This document shows, piece by piece, positions 42,902 to 51,426 of a stretch of DNA of 64,000 bases. The stretch is from contig JAKPGA010000034.1 of the NCBI GenBank assembly GCA_029551145.1, forward strand, positions 62,001 to 126,000, given 5' to 3'. Made by a program: the position numbers and the translations under genes. The notes beneath the pieces were generated by a model. It worked only from the letters and a program-made list of their open reading frames with translations. It made no database searches and was not told the DNA's origin. The stretch is from Thermotogota bacterium (lineage in GTDB: Bacteria; Thermotogota; Thermotogae; Thermotogales; DSM-5069). The number at the start of each line of letters is the position of its first letter. Within the stretch, counting starts at the first letter, position 1.

Positions 42902-44074
42902 ATGTCAAGGTGGATCGTTCTTTCTCTTGTGATAGTTGCCACCCTTCTTGGCGCTACAACACTTACCGTCATTGGACCTTGGTCTGGACCTGAGATGGAC
43001 AAGTTCATGCCTGTTCTTCAAGAGTTTGAAAAACAAACCGGGATAAAAATCGACTACAAGATTTACCGTGCCGAGGATCTCGCGAATCTCTTGCCAGCAC
43101 AGTTCGCCGCAAAGAAAGCACCCGGTGACGTGATTTTTATGTGGGCGAGTTTTATCAGGGAATACGGTCAGAAGGGTCACATCCTTCCACTGACAGGGGT
43201 TATCAACGAGGCTAACTACTTGCCCGGTTCTCTCAACCAAGTAAAGGTGGGTAAGGAGCTGTATGGTACAGCTTACACTGGAAAGGTCAAACCAGGATTT
43301 TGGTACAGAAAATCATTCTTCGAAAAGAACAAACTCCAGCCTCCTACAACATGGGAGGAGTTCATAGCTTTGCTGGAGAAGATCAAGAAGATACCTGGTA
43401 TCAAGGCACCAATAGCGAGTGGTGACGGAGTTGGATGGCCACTGTCGGACGTTACTGAACATTTCTTGATAACCTTTGGTGGTCCACAACTACAGTTGGA
43501 CCTGATAGAAGGCAACATCAGATGGGATAGCAACATTGTTATGAATGCCATGACCAAACTTACGTCAATACTTGAAAAGGGATATTTCGGTGAACCGACA
43601 GAATGGACACTCGTTCTGAAACAATGGTGGAATGGAGATTACGGCCTGTATTTCATGGGAAGTTGGATAACGGGAATGGTTGACAATCCAGATGATTTGG
43701 GTGTCTTCGCACTTCCTGGAGCAAAAGGTGTTGTTTTCGGTGCGGATTACGCCTTCGTGCCAAAGTACACTCAGTACCCAGAGGAAGCGAAAAAACTTAT
43801 CGCATGGCTGTCTGGTCCTCAAGGTCAAGCAGTTCAGGTAAAACAGGGAGGCCATATTGCTACAGCAGTTGGGATAGATCTTTCGACCTATCCACCTGTG
43901 GATAGAGAGGTAGCAAAGATAATTCAAGGTGTTACCGCTTTGGATGATCTCGATGACTCTATTGGCGGAGAGTTTCAGCCAGCCTTCTGGGATCAACTGA
44001 AGTTGCTCTGGGTACAACCGAGTCGTGTGAATGATGTAATAAAGGTTCTGCAAGAAAAGGCGCCGAAAAGATAA
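42902..44074 (+). CDS. Sugar ABC transporter substrate-binding protein (trehalose/maltose type)
   Basis: A 390-residue binding protein with signal SRWIVLSLVIVATLLGATT. SBP_bac_1 features are LTVIGPWSGPEMDKFMPVL, DVIFMWASFIREYG, and GLYFMGSWITGMV. ATG 42902 follows GGGAGGGAGTGT; longer upstream reading is leader. The substrate is inferred from the operon (two permeases, TreT-like synthase, ROK repressor) to be trehalose or a related alpha-glucoside. Confidence 0.9.
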   Translation: MSRWIVLSLVIVATLLGATTLTVIGPWSGPEMDKFMPVLQEFEKQTGIKIDYKIYRAEDLANLLPAQFAAKKAPGDVIFMWASFIREYGQKGHILPLTGVINEANYLPGSLNQVKVGKELYGTAYTGKVKPGFWYRKSFFEKNKLQPPTTWEEFIALLEKIKKIPGIKAPIASGDGVGWPLSDVTEHFLITFGGPQLQLDLIEGNIRWDSNIVMNAMTKLTSILEKGYFGEPTEWTLVLKQWWNGDYGLYFMGSWITGMVDNPDDLGVFALPGAKGVVFGADYAFVPKYTQYPEEAKKLIAWLSGPQGQAVQVKQGGHIATAVGIDLSTYPPVDREVAKIIQGVTALDDLDDSIGGEFQPAFWDQLKLLWVQPSRVNDVIKVLQEKAPKR

Positions 44075-44078
44075 TCTC

Positions 44079-44957
44079 ATGAAGAACAACTCAAGGTACG
44101 TTTTGTTTTTCATTCTACCAGCGATTCTGATGCTCTTGATATTTGTAGTCTACCCGGTTGCGAGAACTGTCATACTCAGCTTTCTTGACTCAGATGGCCA
44201 GTTTGTCGGTTTTAAGAATTACAGCAAGGTAATCTCGAGCCGGGAGGTTTTTGATCCTGCGGGCTTTTCCAGGGGTTTTCCCCTGGGAGCCCTTGTGCAC
44301 AACTTACTGTGGATAGCAATCCACTTGCCGTTGACAATAATACTTGGTTTGTCCCTATCAGTTCTTTTGAAGAACGTGAAAGGCGGTTCTTTCATAAAGT
44401 CCATCATCTTTCTTGGAATGGTCATGCCGATGATTGTTGGTGGAGTGATGATAAATTTCATCTTTGACAGAAATCTTGGCATAGTCAACGGCGTTTTAAG
44501 TCTGTTCGGTGTGCAGGGAAAAACTTGGACAGCTCATCCAGATACCGCTTTGTTGTCATTGATCTTTGGTTCAGTCTGGCTTTGGACGGGTTTTTCAGTT
44601 GTACTTTACTCTGCAGGCTTGGAGACGATACCGAAAGATTATTACGAGGCAGCTCAATTGGATGGAGCTTCTTCTTGGAAAATCTTCACAAAGATCACTG
44701 TACCCCTCTTAAGACCCATTACGGTGGTTGTTACAACCATGACACTGCTATGGGAACTGAAGGTTTTTGATATTGTCTATGTTGCTACCATGGGTGGACC
44801 AGGTGGGGCTTCAAATGTATTGGCACTGCAAATGTACACCTATGCCTTCAGGGCATTCGATTTCAACAGATCTGCTGTCGTGGCTGTGATATTAACACTT
44901 TCAACTCTCGCTGTCAGTCTATCTCTTGTCAGATCTGTCAGAGATGAGCAACCATGA
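44079..44957 (+). CDS. Sugar ABC transporter permease (MalF-like, CUT1)
   Basis: A 292-residue permease with start RYVLFFILPAILMLLIFVVYP and EAA loop YYEAAQLDGASSWKIFTKITVPLL. It starts four bases after the binding-protein stop and overlaps the next permease by four bases. The cassette lacks an ATPase gene. Confidence 0.93.
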   Translation: MKNNSRYVLFFILPAILMLLIFVVYPVARTVILSFLDSDGQFVGFKNYSKVISSREVFDPAGFSRGFPLGALVHNLLWIAIHLPLTIILGLSLSVLLKNVKGGSFIKSIIFLGMVMPMIVGGVMINFIFDRNLGIVNGVLSLFGVQGKTWTAHPDTALLSLIFGSVWLWTGFSVVLYSAGLETIPKDYYEAAQLDGASSWKIFTKITVPLLRPITVVVTTMTLLWELKVFDIVYVATMGGPGGASNVLALQMYTYAFRAFDFNRSAVVAVILTLSTLAVSLSLVRSVRDEQP

Positions 44958-45775
44958 AAAAGAAAATCCTCTGGACGATCATAGGATGGTTGGTTGGATT
45001 AATCTGGATAGTTCCTTTTGTAGGAGTTCTCATGACTGCAACAAGGCCACTTGATGAACTCCTTGGTGGTTGTTGGCGAGTTGAGCCCTTTCATCCAACC
45101 TTAAACAATCTGGTAGGCGCATGGAATCACCCCACTGCATCTTTGAAACAAGGCATGATGAACTCGCTTATAGTGACAATTCCGGCTACATTTCTTCCTC
45201 TGATCATAGCGACAATGGCAGGTTATGGTTTCTCCAGATACAGATTTCGCACAAAGAAATTGCTTTTTGCTTTGGTTGTTATTACTCTTGCACTTCCACA
45301 GCAGACGATCGCCATTCCGATTTTCCAACTCATGAATTGGTTGAACCTTGTTGACACGTATTTTGGCTTGATACTCGTTCACACAGCCTGGGGTATCCCG
45401 TGGATTACCTTTTTCATGAGGAACTTTTTCACCACCATACCCAGAGCCATGGAAGAAACTGCAAGGATAGATGGTGCCAGCGATATCACGACCTTTTTCA
45501 GAATCGTTTTGCCCATGGCCTTACCTGCGATAGGTTCGGCCTTCGCCTTACAGTTTACATGGGTCTGGAGCGATTTTTTCCTTGCATTGATACTGATCTA
45601 TTCACCTGAAAAGCTCTTAGCTACACAGAGAATACCTCTGATGAGAGGTGTTTATCACGTTGACTGGGGATTACTCTCTTCAGCCGCGATTATCGTGATG
45701 ATAGTACCGATTTTGGTTTATCTGTTATTGCAGAGATACTACATAAAGGGTATGATCGGATGGTCTTTGAAGTGA
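44954..45775 (+). CDS. Sugar ABC transporter permease (MalG-like, CUT1)
   Basis: A 273-residue permease with EAA loop MEETARIDGASDITTFFRIVLP and C-terminal YYIKGMIGWSLK. It forms the translocation pore with the MalF-like partner. The start overlaps the previous stop (ATGA). The TreT-like gene follows after 13 bases. Confidence 0.93.
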   Translation: MKKKILWTIIGWLVGLIWIVPFVGVLMTATRPLDELLGGCWRVEPFHPTLNNLVGAWNHPTASLKQGMMNSLIVTIPATFLPLIIATMAGYGFSRYRFRTKKLLFALVVITLALPQQTIAIPIFQLMNWLNLVDTYFGLILVHTAWGIPWITFFMRNFFTTIPRAMEETARIDGASDITTFFRIVLPMALPAIGSAFALQFTWVWSDFFLALILIYSPEKLLATQRIPLMRGVYHVDWGLLSSAAIIVMIVPILVYLLLQRYYIKGMIGWSLK

Positions 45776-45788
45776 GAGGAGGTTTCAT

Positions 45789-47015
45789 GTGGAAGTCCAA
45801 TTAAAAGATAGATCGATCGACGAGTACAAAGCGATAATCAAAGATGATGTAGAGAAAATCAAGAAAATCGCCGAGCCACTCAGAAATAAGAAAATCGTTC
45901 ACATCAATGCAACGGCTTTCGGAGGAGGAGTTGCGGAGATTCTGCATAATCTTGTTCCTCTCATGAGATCAGTTGGTATTAATGCCAAGTGGTATGCGAT
46001 AGAAGCACCGAACGAGTTCTTCAATGTGACCAAGAAGTTTCACAATACATTGCAGGGTGCTCAGATGGAAATATCCGAGCAGGAATGGAAGTTCTATGAA
46101 CATGTCTGTGAGAAAAATGCTGGAGTGATTGATGAAGATGCAGATATTATTGTAGTCCATGACCCACAACCCGCAGCGATAAAACTTTTCGCCAAAGTGA
46201 AACCGACTGCCAGGTGGATTTGGAGGTGCCACATAGATCTTTCCACCCCAAATCAGAATGTTTGGGACAAATTCTCGAAATATCTTAAGGATTACGACAA
46301 AATGGTCTTTCACTTGGATGAGTATTTCCCAAAAGACATGAAAGAAAGGTGTGTTGCTTTTCCACCAAGTATCGATCCGCTGAGTGATAAGAATACCGAA
46401 ATCAACCATAGATTCATCAAAGAGATGCTGGAAAAACTTGGCATAGATTCAAATAGGCCTTTGATTACAGTGGTAGCCAGATTCGATCCATGGAAAGATC
46501 TTTTTTCTGCAATTGATGTGTACAGGACCGTTAAGAAAGAGATTAGATCTGTACAGCTTGCGATTGTCTCTGCGATGGCGTCGGATGACCCGGAAGGTTG
46601 GATATTTTTCGAAAAGGTTGCCAGATACGCTGGTACCGACAAAGATATAATGTTCTGCACTAACCTGAACGGTGTTGGCAGCATAGAAGTCAATGCGATT
46701 CAGAGGATGACTACTGTGGCACTTCACACGGCAATTCGAGAAGGTTTTGGGCTTGTGATAAGCGAAGCGTTGTACAAGAATGTGCCTGTTGTAGCAAGAC
46801 CAGTAGGTGGTGTGAAGATACAGATCAAGCACGGCGAATGTGGATACTTGGCAAGCGATGTTCCCGATCTTGCAAATCGCGTCGTAGAACTTATGAGGAA
46901 TGAAGAACTCAGAACCAAGATGGGTCAAAGGGGTAGACAGATTGTCATTGACAACTTTATAATTACTGTGAATCTGAAGAACTATCTGAAATTGTTCCTG
47001 GAACTGATGAGGTGA
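45789..47015 (+). CDS. treT: Trehalose synthase TreT-like glycosyltransferase (GT4)
   Basis: A 408-residue GT4 retaining glycosyltransferase of the TreT type, which reversibly joins NDP-glucose and glucose into trehalose; in archaeal and Thermotogota cases it is thought to break imported trehalose. Diagnostic parts are HINATAFGGGVAEILHNLVPL at the acceptor loop, DDPEGW in the second domain and the donor-site TAIREGFGLVISEALYKNVPVVARPVGG. GTG 45789 has GAGGAGGT ahead of it. The neighbours (trehalose-type permeases, ROK repressor) support the name, but a related glucoside is possible. Confidence 0.82.
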   Translation: MEVQLKDRSIDEYKAIIKDDVEKIKKIAEPLRNKKIVHINATAFGGGVAEILHNLVPLMRSVGINAKWYAIEAPNEFFNVTKKFHNTLQGAQMEISEQEWKFYEHVCEKNAGVIDEDADIIVVHDPQPAAIKLFAKVKPTARWIWRCHIDLSTPNQNVWDKFSKYLKDYDKMVFHLDEYFPKDMKERCVAFPPSIDPLSDKNTEINHRFIKEMLEKLGIDSNRPLITVVARFDPWKDLFSAIDVYRTVKKEIRSVQLAIVSAMASDDPEGWIFFEKVARYAGTDKDIMFCTNLNGVGSIEVNAIQRMTTVALHTAIREGFGLVISEALYKNVPVVARPVGGVKIQIKHGECGYLASDVPDLANRVVELMRNEELRTKMGQRGRQIVIDNFIITVNLKNYLKLFLELMR

Positions 47016-47019
47016 GAAA

Positions 47020-48144
47020 TTGCCAGCGCCAGCTCTGAGAAAAAGAAACAAAGTAGATGTTCTGAAAAATGTTTTCGAAAGCAAAATCATCTCTCGGGCT
47101 GAACTGTCAAAGCTCACCGGTCTATCTTTGAGTACGCTCAGTTATGTGGTGCGTGAGCTTGAACAAGAGGGGCTCATAACAATCCAACAGCATGTTCAAA
47201 GGCGAGGAAGACCAACACAACTTTTGCGGATCAATCCCAGTAGCTGGACCACGATCGGAATAAAGGTCGGTAGAGAGGAAGTAAGAGGCACGCTTTTTGA
47301 CGCATCTATGAATGCTATAAGATCAAGCCGTGTGAGGGTTTTTTCCCATCTGAGAGACAATGAAGGCTACTCGAATGCCATAATGAAGATTATTGAGGAT
47401 TTAAAAGATAGAAAGTTGCTCGGTGTTGGTGTTTGTTCATCGGGTATAGTGAATGAAACTACCATAATAGTCTCACACTTGATGAACGTTAGGAACTTGG
47501 ACTTGCAATCGCTCCTCCAGAGTAACTTTGGCCTGAAGAAATTCATTCTAATGAACGATGTGGACGCACTGTGTTATTCTCTGACCAAGACCAATAAGAA
47601 AGACTATCTTGTCGTTACTTATGGAACGGGTATCGGCGCGAGTTACTGGGGCGAGGGAAGAACAAAACACTTTGAAATCGGCCATGCAATTGTTTCGGAG
47701 TATGGTAATTGTTACTGTGGACAGACTGGATGCCTTGAATACCATGCTTCGGAATATGCTGTTTTGAGGGAATATTCACAACAACAGATAGATTTTGAGG
47801 ACTTCGCGAAAAATGAAGAGGAAAAGTACAGGGAACAAGTTGAACAGATAAGATTAAAAGCCGCGCAGGACTTTGATTCTGTCAGAATGTGTTACTCAAG
47901 ACCACTTCGAGTTCTTTCAACTGTCGTTGGGAATTTGTTAATGATTCTAAAACCATCTACTGTAGTCTTCCTCGGAGAAGGCATGGTCAATCGAGAAATG
48001 GTGGAGCTTATCAAAGCCAATATCTTGAAGACTTTTAACAGGGAGTTTGTCAATCGCACTGCTTTCTCCATAGAAAAGGCAGATTGGGAACACGGCGTTG
48101 CCATGGCAGTAGTACAAAAGTACCTGAGTGAATTGGTACGCTGA
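47020..48144 (+). CDS. ROK family transcriptional repressor
   Basis: A 374-residue NagC/XylR-type regulator: a winged helix-turn-helix at residues 18-60 (ISRAELSKLTGLSLSTLSYVVREL), then the ROK domain with LVVTYGTGIGASYW and the zinc motif CYCGQTGCLE, with the expected His in FEIGHAIV. The start is TTG 47020, four bases after treT. It is the probable TreR-like local repressor, sensing trehalose or glucose. GTAACATG-type motifs occur in the promoter of its own operon and of the next one. Confidence 0.9.
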   Translation: MPAPALRKRNKVDVLKNVFESKIISRAELSKLTGLSLSTLSYVVRELEQEGLITIQQHVQRRGRPTQLLRINPSSWTTIGIKVGREEVRGTLFDASMNAIRSSRVRVFSHLRDNEGYSNAIMKIIEDLKDRKLLGVGVCSSGIVNETTIIVSHLMNVRNLDLQSLLQSNFGLKKFILMNDVDALCYSLTKTNKKDYLVVTYGTGIGASYWGEGRTKHFEIGHAIVSEYGNCYCGQTGCLEYHASEYAVLREYSQQQIDFEDFAKNEEEKYREQVEQIRLKAAQDFDSVRMCYSRPLRVLSTVVGNLLMILKPSTVVFLGEGMVNREMVELIKANILKTFNREFVNRTAFSIEKADWEHGVAMAVVQKYLSELVR

Positions 48145-48458
48145 ATATTCAAAGGGCAGTTCCATGCGTTGCTGTTTTGAATCTGTCTTTGCTACTGACA
48201 GTTCTGTTTGATTTCTACTATGTTGGATACAACCACAATGCCTCAATAAAAACCATTTCTTGGTCGGCGTGGGGTTCAAAATCAGTCCTTGTCGGTCTAC
48301 CTTGAAGAGATTTGTGAGGGATCTTTGATTATCGCATGAAAGCCTTTCGTGTTAACACTGTTGACAGAATATGTAACATGTGGTAGAAGTAAGGTAGAAA
48401 ATTTTCTGTTTTGATCTTCCAAGGAAAATTTTTTTCACCTAAATAAGGGGGTGTTTGT
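48145..48458 (+). other. 314-base intergenic region before the GH38 operon
   Basis: The second half carries the palindrome GTGTTAACAC (48349-48358), TTGACA (48361) and ATGTAACATG (48371). The first half contains a short open frame, 48177-48305, with a hydrophobic start, treated under findings. The leader repeats AAAATTTTC/GAAAATTTT (about 48399-48430) could form a weak stem before the ribosome site. Confidence 0.45.
48349..48389 (+). promoter_or_regulatory. Promoter/operator region of the GH38-glycosyltransferase operon
   Basis: GTGTTAACAC (10-base palindrome) precedes TTGACA (48361-48366); 17 bases later is TAGAAG, a poor -10. ATGTAACATG in the spacer repeats the motif found in the trehalose-type promoter. 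Weak core plus two sites suggests control by a repressor or activator, RpiR (56200) or ROK (47020). Confidence 0.45.
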
Positions 48459-49721
48459 ATGAAGAAGTTGTTAGTTGGTCTTGTCCTGCTCTCATTTGTG
48501 GTTTTTGCCTTCGCTAAGGTTAATTTCGGGTCAACTCAGATGACTCCTGCTGCTGAAAGAGAGTTCATGATTAGACTGCTTGGTGACTTTTCAAAAAGTT
48601 CGGGTGTTGAAATTGAGTTTCTGAACTTTGAGTACACCGATCTACTCAGCAGGGTTGAAGCTGAACAAAAAGCAGGAAAAGTGGTTTTAAACTTGATTGC
48701 TGATCTTCAAAGTGGACTTTACACAATGGGTTCAAGCGGACTTCTTACAGATCTTTCCTCCGTGAATTTTCAGGGTAAGACCTTCGTCTCCACCTTTGAA
48801 AGGTACACTTATGCTGGAAAAGAAAAGGTCTTCTTCCCATGGCTACAGGCTACATATGCGATGGCTATCAACAAAAAGGCCTTTGACTACCTGCCAAAAG
48901 GTTTGACACAACAAGATGTGATGAATGCAACAGAGAAATGGACTTATGATTCTCTGCTTGAATGGGCAAAGAACATGCAAGAGAAAACAAAACAACCACA
49001 GCTTGGTTTTCCACTGGGTCCAAAGGGCTTGTGGCACAGATTTTTGCATGGATATATCTATCCGTCTTATACAGGCGCACAGGCGACTAAGTTTGATAGT
49101 GTAAAGGCAATCGATATGTGGAATTATCTTCGCGAACTGTTCAAATATGTTCATCCAGCCTGCACGACATGGGACAACATGGATCAGCCGCTCTTGAGAG
49201 GCGAGGTTATGATCGCGTGGGATCACACGGCACGAATAAAACAAGCAATTGTGGAGAGACCTAACGATTTCGTAGTAGTCCCTGTACCACGAGGACCGAT
49301 GGGAAGAGGATACATCATTGTTCTGGTTGGCTTGTCAATACCCAAGAACGCGAATATGGATGAACCACTGAAGGTCATCGATTTTCTGACAAGCCCAAAG
49401 GCGCAGAACGCTATCCTGGAGAACCTCGGCTTCTTCCCTGTAGTCCAAGAAGCGGCCGGTCAGATACCAGAAGGCGGTCTGAAGATACTCGCGCAAGGTG
49501 TTGTCAGTCAGTCTTCTGCACCAGACTCAATTGTTTGCTTTATACCTGGCCTTGGAGCAAAAGGTGGAGAGTTTAGCGAGACATATCGCATGGCATTTAC
49601 AAGAATTGTCTTCAACAAAGAAGATCCTGTAAAGGTCATAGGAGAACTCGGTGAGAAAATAAGACAGATTTTCAAAGAAGTGGGAGCACCACTGCCTGAA
49701 CCTGATTCAAGCCTCTTCTAA
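48459..49721 (+). CDS. Sugar ABC transporter substrate-binding protein (CUT1)
   Basis: A 420-residue binding protein with signal KKLLVGLVLLSFVVFAFA. Its SBP_bac_1 features include EFMIRLLGDFSKSSGVEIEF, AWDHTARIKQAI and the C-terminal half with DFLTSPKAQNAILENLGFFP. It has the usual aromatic-rich middle (WKYxSLLEW type: EKWTYDSLLEWAK). The ligand is unknown; the GH38 mannosidase downstream suggests a mannose-containing compound. AAGGGGGTG precedes the ATG. Confidence 0.9.
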   Translation: MKKLLVGLVLLSFVVFAFAKVNFGSTQMTPAAEREFMIRLLGDFSKSSGVEIEFLNFEYTDLLSRVEAEQKAGKVVLNLIADLQSGLYTMGSSGLLTDLSSVNFQGKTFVSTFERYTYAGKEKVFFPWLQATYAMAINKKAFDYLPKGLTQQDVMNATEKWTYDSLLEWAKNMQEKTKQPQLGFPLGPKGLWHRFLHGYIYPSYTGAQATKFDSVKAIDMWNYLRELFKYVHPACTTWDNMDQPLLRGEVMIAWDHTARIKQAIVERPNDFVVVPVPRGPMGRGYIIVLVGLSIPKNANMDEPLKVIDFLTSPKAQNAILENLGFFPVVQEAAGQIPEGGLKILAQGVVSQSSAPDSIVCFIPGLGAKGGEFSETYRMAFTRIVFNKEDPVKVIGELGEKIRQIFKEVGAPLPEPDSSLF

Positions 49722-49727
49722 ATCCAT

Positions 49728-49749
49728 GCAGGTGGCTTGCGCCACCTGC
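49728..49749 (+). promoter_or_regulatory. Hairpin between binding-protein and permease genes (attenuator)
   Basis: A perfect 9-base stem GCAGGTGGC / GCCACCTGC with a TTGC tetraloop, followed by only TTTC. It lies 6 bases after the binding-protein stop and 24 before the permease start. Confidence 0.78.
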
Positions 49750-49772
49750 TTTCACACCTGAGGAGTGGATTT

Positions 49773-50627
49773 ATGAAAAGAGAATCGATGGTACCATTGT
49801 TGTTGATACTCCCAGCGCTTGTATATCTTGTAGTTTTCATAGGTTATCCAATAGTAGGCACCTTTCAGCTTGCATTTAGTAGTCCAAAGGGTTGGCTTGA
49901 GAATTTCAAGTATGTTCTTTCTTCAAGAGATTTTCTGAGCGCATTTTTGAACACAATCTTGCTTGGTGTGGTAGTCATACCTGCTCAGTTTGTTCTTGCC
50001 ATATTACTCGCGCTGCTGGTAAACAAAAAATGGAAGGGCTACAAGACAATCTTGTATATAATTGCAACACCATTAGCGCTCAGCGACGTAACAGCCGCTT
50101 TGATCAGTTATTCAATCTTTGCTCCGAATGGTTACCTGAACAAAATACTACTCAGGTTGAACTGGATAGAAAGACCACTCTATTTCTTTGGCTATCTTTT
50201 CAGATCAAGAGAGTTTCTTGTTGTTATTTTGACCGAGATCTGGAGAGCAACTCCTCTTGTATTTGTGATCTTGCTTGCAGGTCTACAATCGATAAACAAC
50301 GAATACCTCGAAGCAGCAGATGTATTTGGATTTTCAGCGTGGGAGAAATTCACAAAGATCACTTTACCTCTACTCAAACCTTCTATTGTTTCAGCGTTGC
50401 TTGTCAGAACACTCTTCGCATTTCAGATTTTCGGTGTCGTTTGGCTTTTGGCTGGAAGAGACATCACAATTCTGGCAGGCGAAACTTATTACTGGTATGT
50501 CTTTATGAACAACAGAAATATCGCGAGTACTTATGCGTTGATAATAGCTATACTGACTTTCATAGTTGGGTGGTTCTACATCGGCACGATTCGTTCAAAA
50601 CACCTTGAAGAGGGTGTGAGAACATGA
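49773..50627 (+). CDS. Sugar ABC transporter permease (MalF-like, CUT1)
   Basis: A 284-residue permease: first helix PLLLILPALVYLVVFIGYPI, EAA loop YLEAADVFGFSAWEKFTKITLPLL. The EAA loop has VFG in place of the usual LDG, a small departure from most MalF proteins. ATG 49773 has GAGGAG ahead; an earlier TTG lies in the hairpin. It overlaps the next gene by four bases. Confidence 0.92.
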   Translation: MKRESMVPLLLILPALVYLVVFIGYPIVGTFQLAFSSPKGWLENFKYVLSSRDFLSAFLNTILLGVVVIPAQFVLAILLALLVNKKWKGYKTILYIIATPLALSDVTAALISYSIFAPNGYLNKILLRLNWIERPLYFFGYLFRSREFLVVILTEIWRATPLVFVILLAGLQSINNEYLEAADVFGFSAWEKFTKITLPLLKPSIVSALLVRTLFAFQIFGVVWLLAGRDITILAGETYYWYVFMNNRNIASTYALIIAILTFIVGWFYIGTIRSKHLEEGVRT

Positions 50628-51418
50628 AAAAGTTTTTCTATATACTCGCCTGTGTCGCCATCTGTCTGTGGTTTTTAGGTCCCCTGTTTTTTACCTTTCT
50701 CGCATCTATGACACCATCTTCAGATTTTTACAGCATGGACAAGATTTTCCCATCAAAGCTGACCTTTGAGCACATTTACAAATTGCTCGTGAACCTCGGT
50801 GGATGGAGAGCGATGCTGGTTAGTGTTCAAGTTGCTCTCATAGCCATAGCTATTTCCTTTGCCTTCGGTATTCCTGCAGGCTATGCGATCACCAGGTATA
50901 TCTTTCGCGGAAAAAACATGATAAAGCTTGTGATGCTCTTTACAAGATCTGTACCACTCGTCGTCATCGCTGTTTCACTGGTAACTATGTATCTGAGATT
51001 GAATTTAGCCGACACGATGTTTGGAGTTGCCCTTGCTCATGCTGCAATGGTACTACCTTTTGTTGTCTTAATAACTTCAAGCATCTTTTCTGGAGTTTTT
51101 GTGGAATACGAAGAAGCAGGCATGATCTTTGGATTATCGCGTTTCGGTGCTTTTCTGAGAATCACAATGCCACTTGCATTACCTGGACTCGCTGCGTCTG
51201 CGATTTTTGCCTTTATCATGTCTTGGAATGAAGTGTTTGCTGCTTCTGTACTTGCAATAACCAATCGAACATTACCCGCTCACATACTCAGCACCGCCAT
51301 GGCATCGCCCGACTATTTCAAGTTCGCTGCGGGAACCATAATGGCCGTGCCGGCCTTGATATTCATTTTCATAATAAGAAAGTACTTGATATCGATGTGG
51401 GGAATCTCTCTCAAGTAG
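50624..51418 (+). CDS. Sugar ABC transporter permease (MalG-like, CUT1)
   Basis: A 264-residue permease with EAA loop YEEAGMIFGLSRFGAFLRITMPLALPG and C-terminal YLISMWGISLK. Here too the loop has IFG rather than LDG, matching its partner, so the pair probably evolved together. Eight bases separate it from the ATPase gene. Confidence 0.92.
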   Translation: MKKFFYILACVAICLWFLGPLFFTFLASMTPSSDFYSMDKIFPSKLTFEHIYKLLVNLGGWRAMLVSVQVALIAIAISFAFGIPAGYAITRYIFRGKNMIKLVMLFTRSVPLVVIAVSLVTMYLRLNLADTMFGVALAHAAMVLPFVVLITSSIFSGVFVEYEEAGMIFGLSRFGAFLRITMPLALPGLAASAIFAFIMSWNEVFAASVLAITNRTLPAHILSTAMASPDYFKFAAGTIMAVPALIFIFIIRKYLISMWGISLK

Positions 51419-51426
51419 GTGATCTG

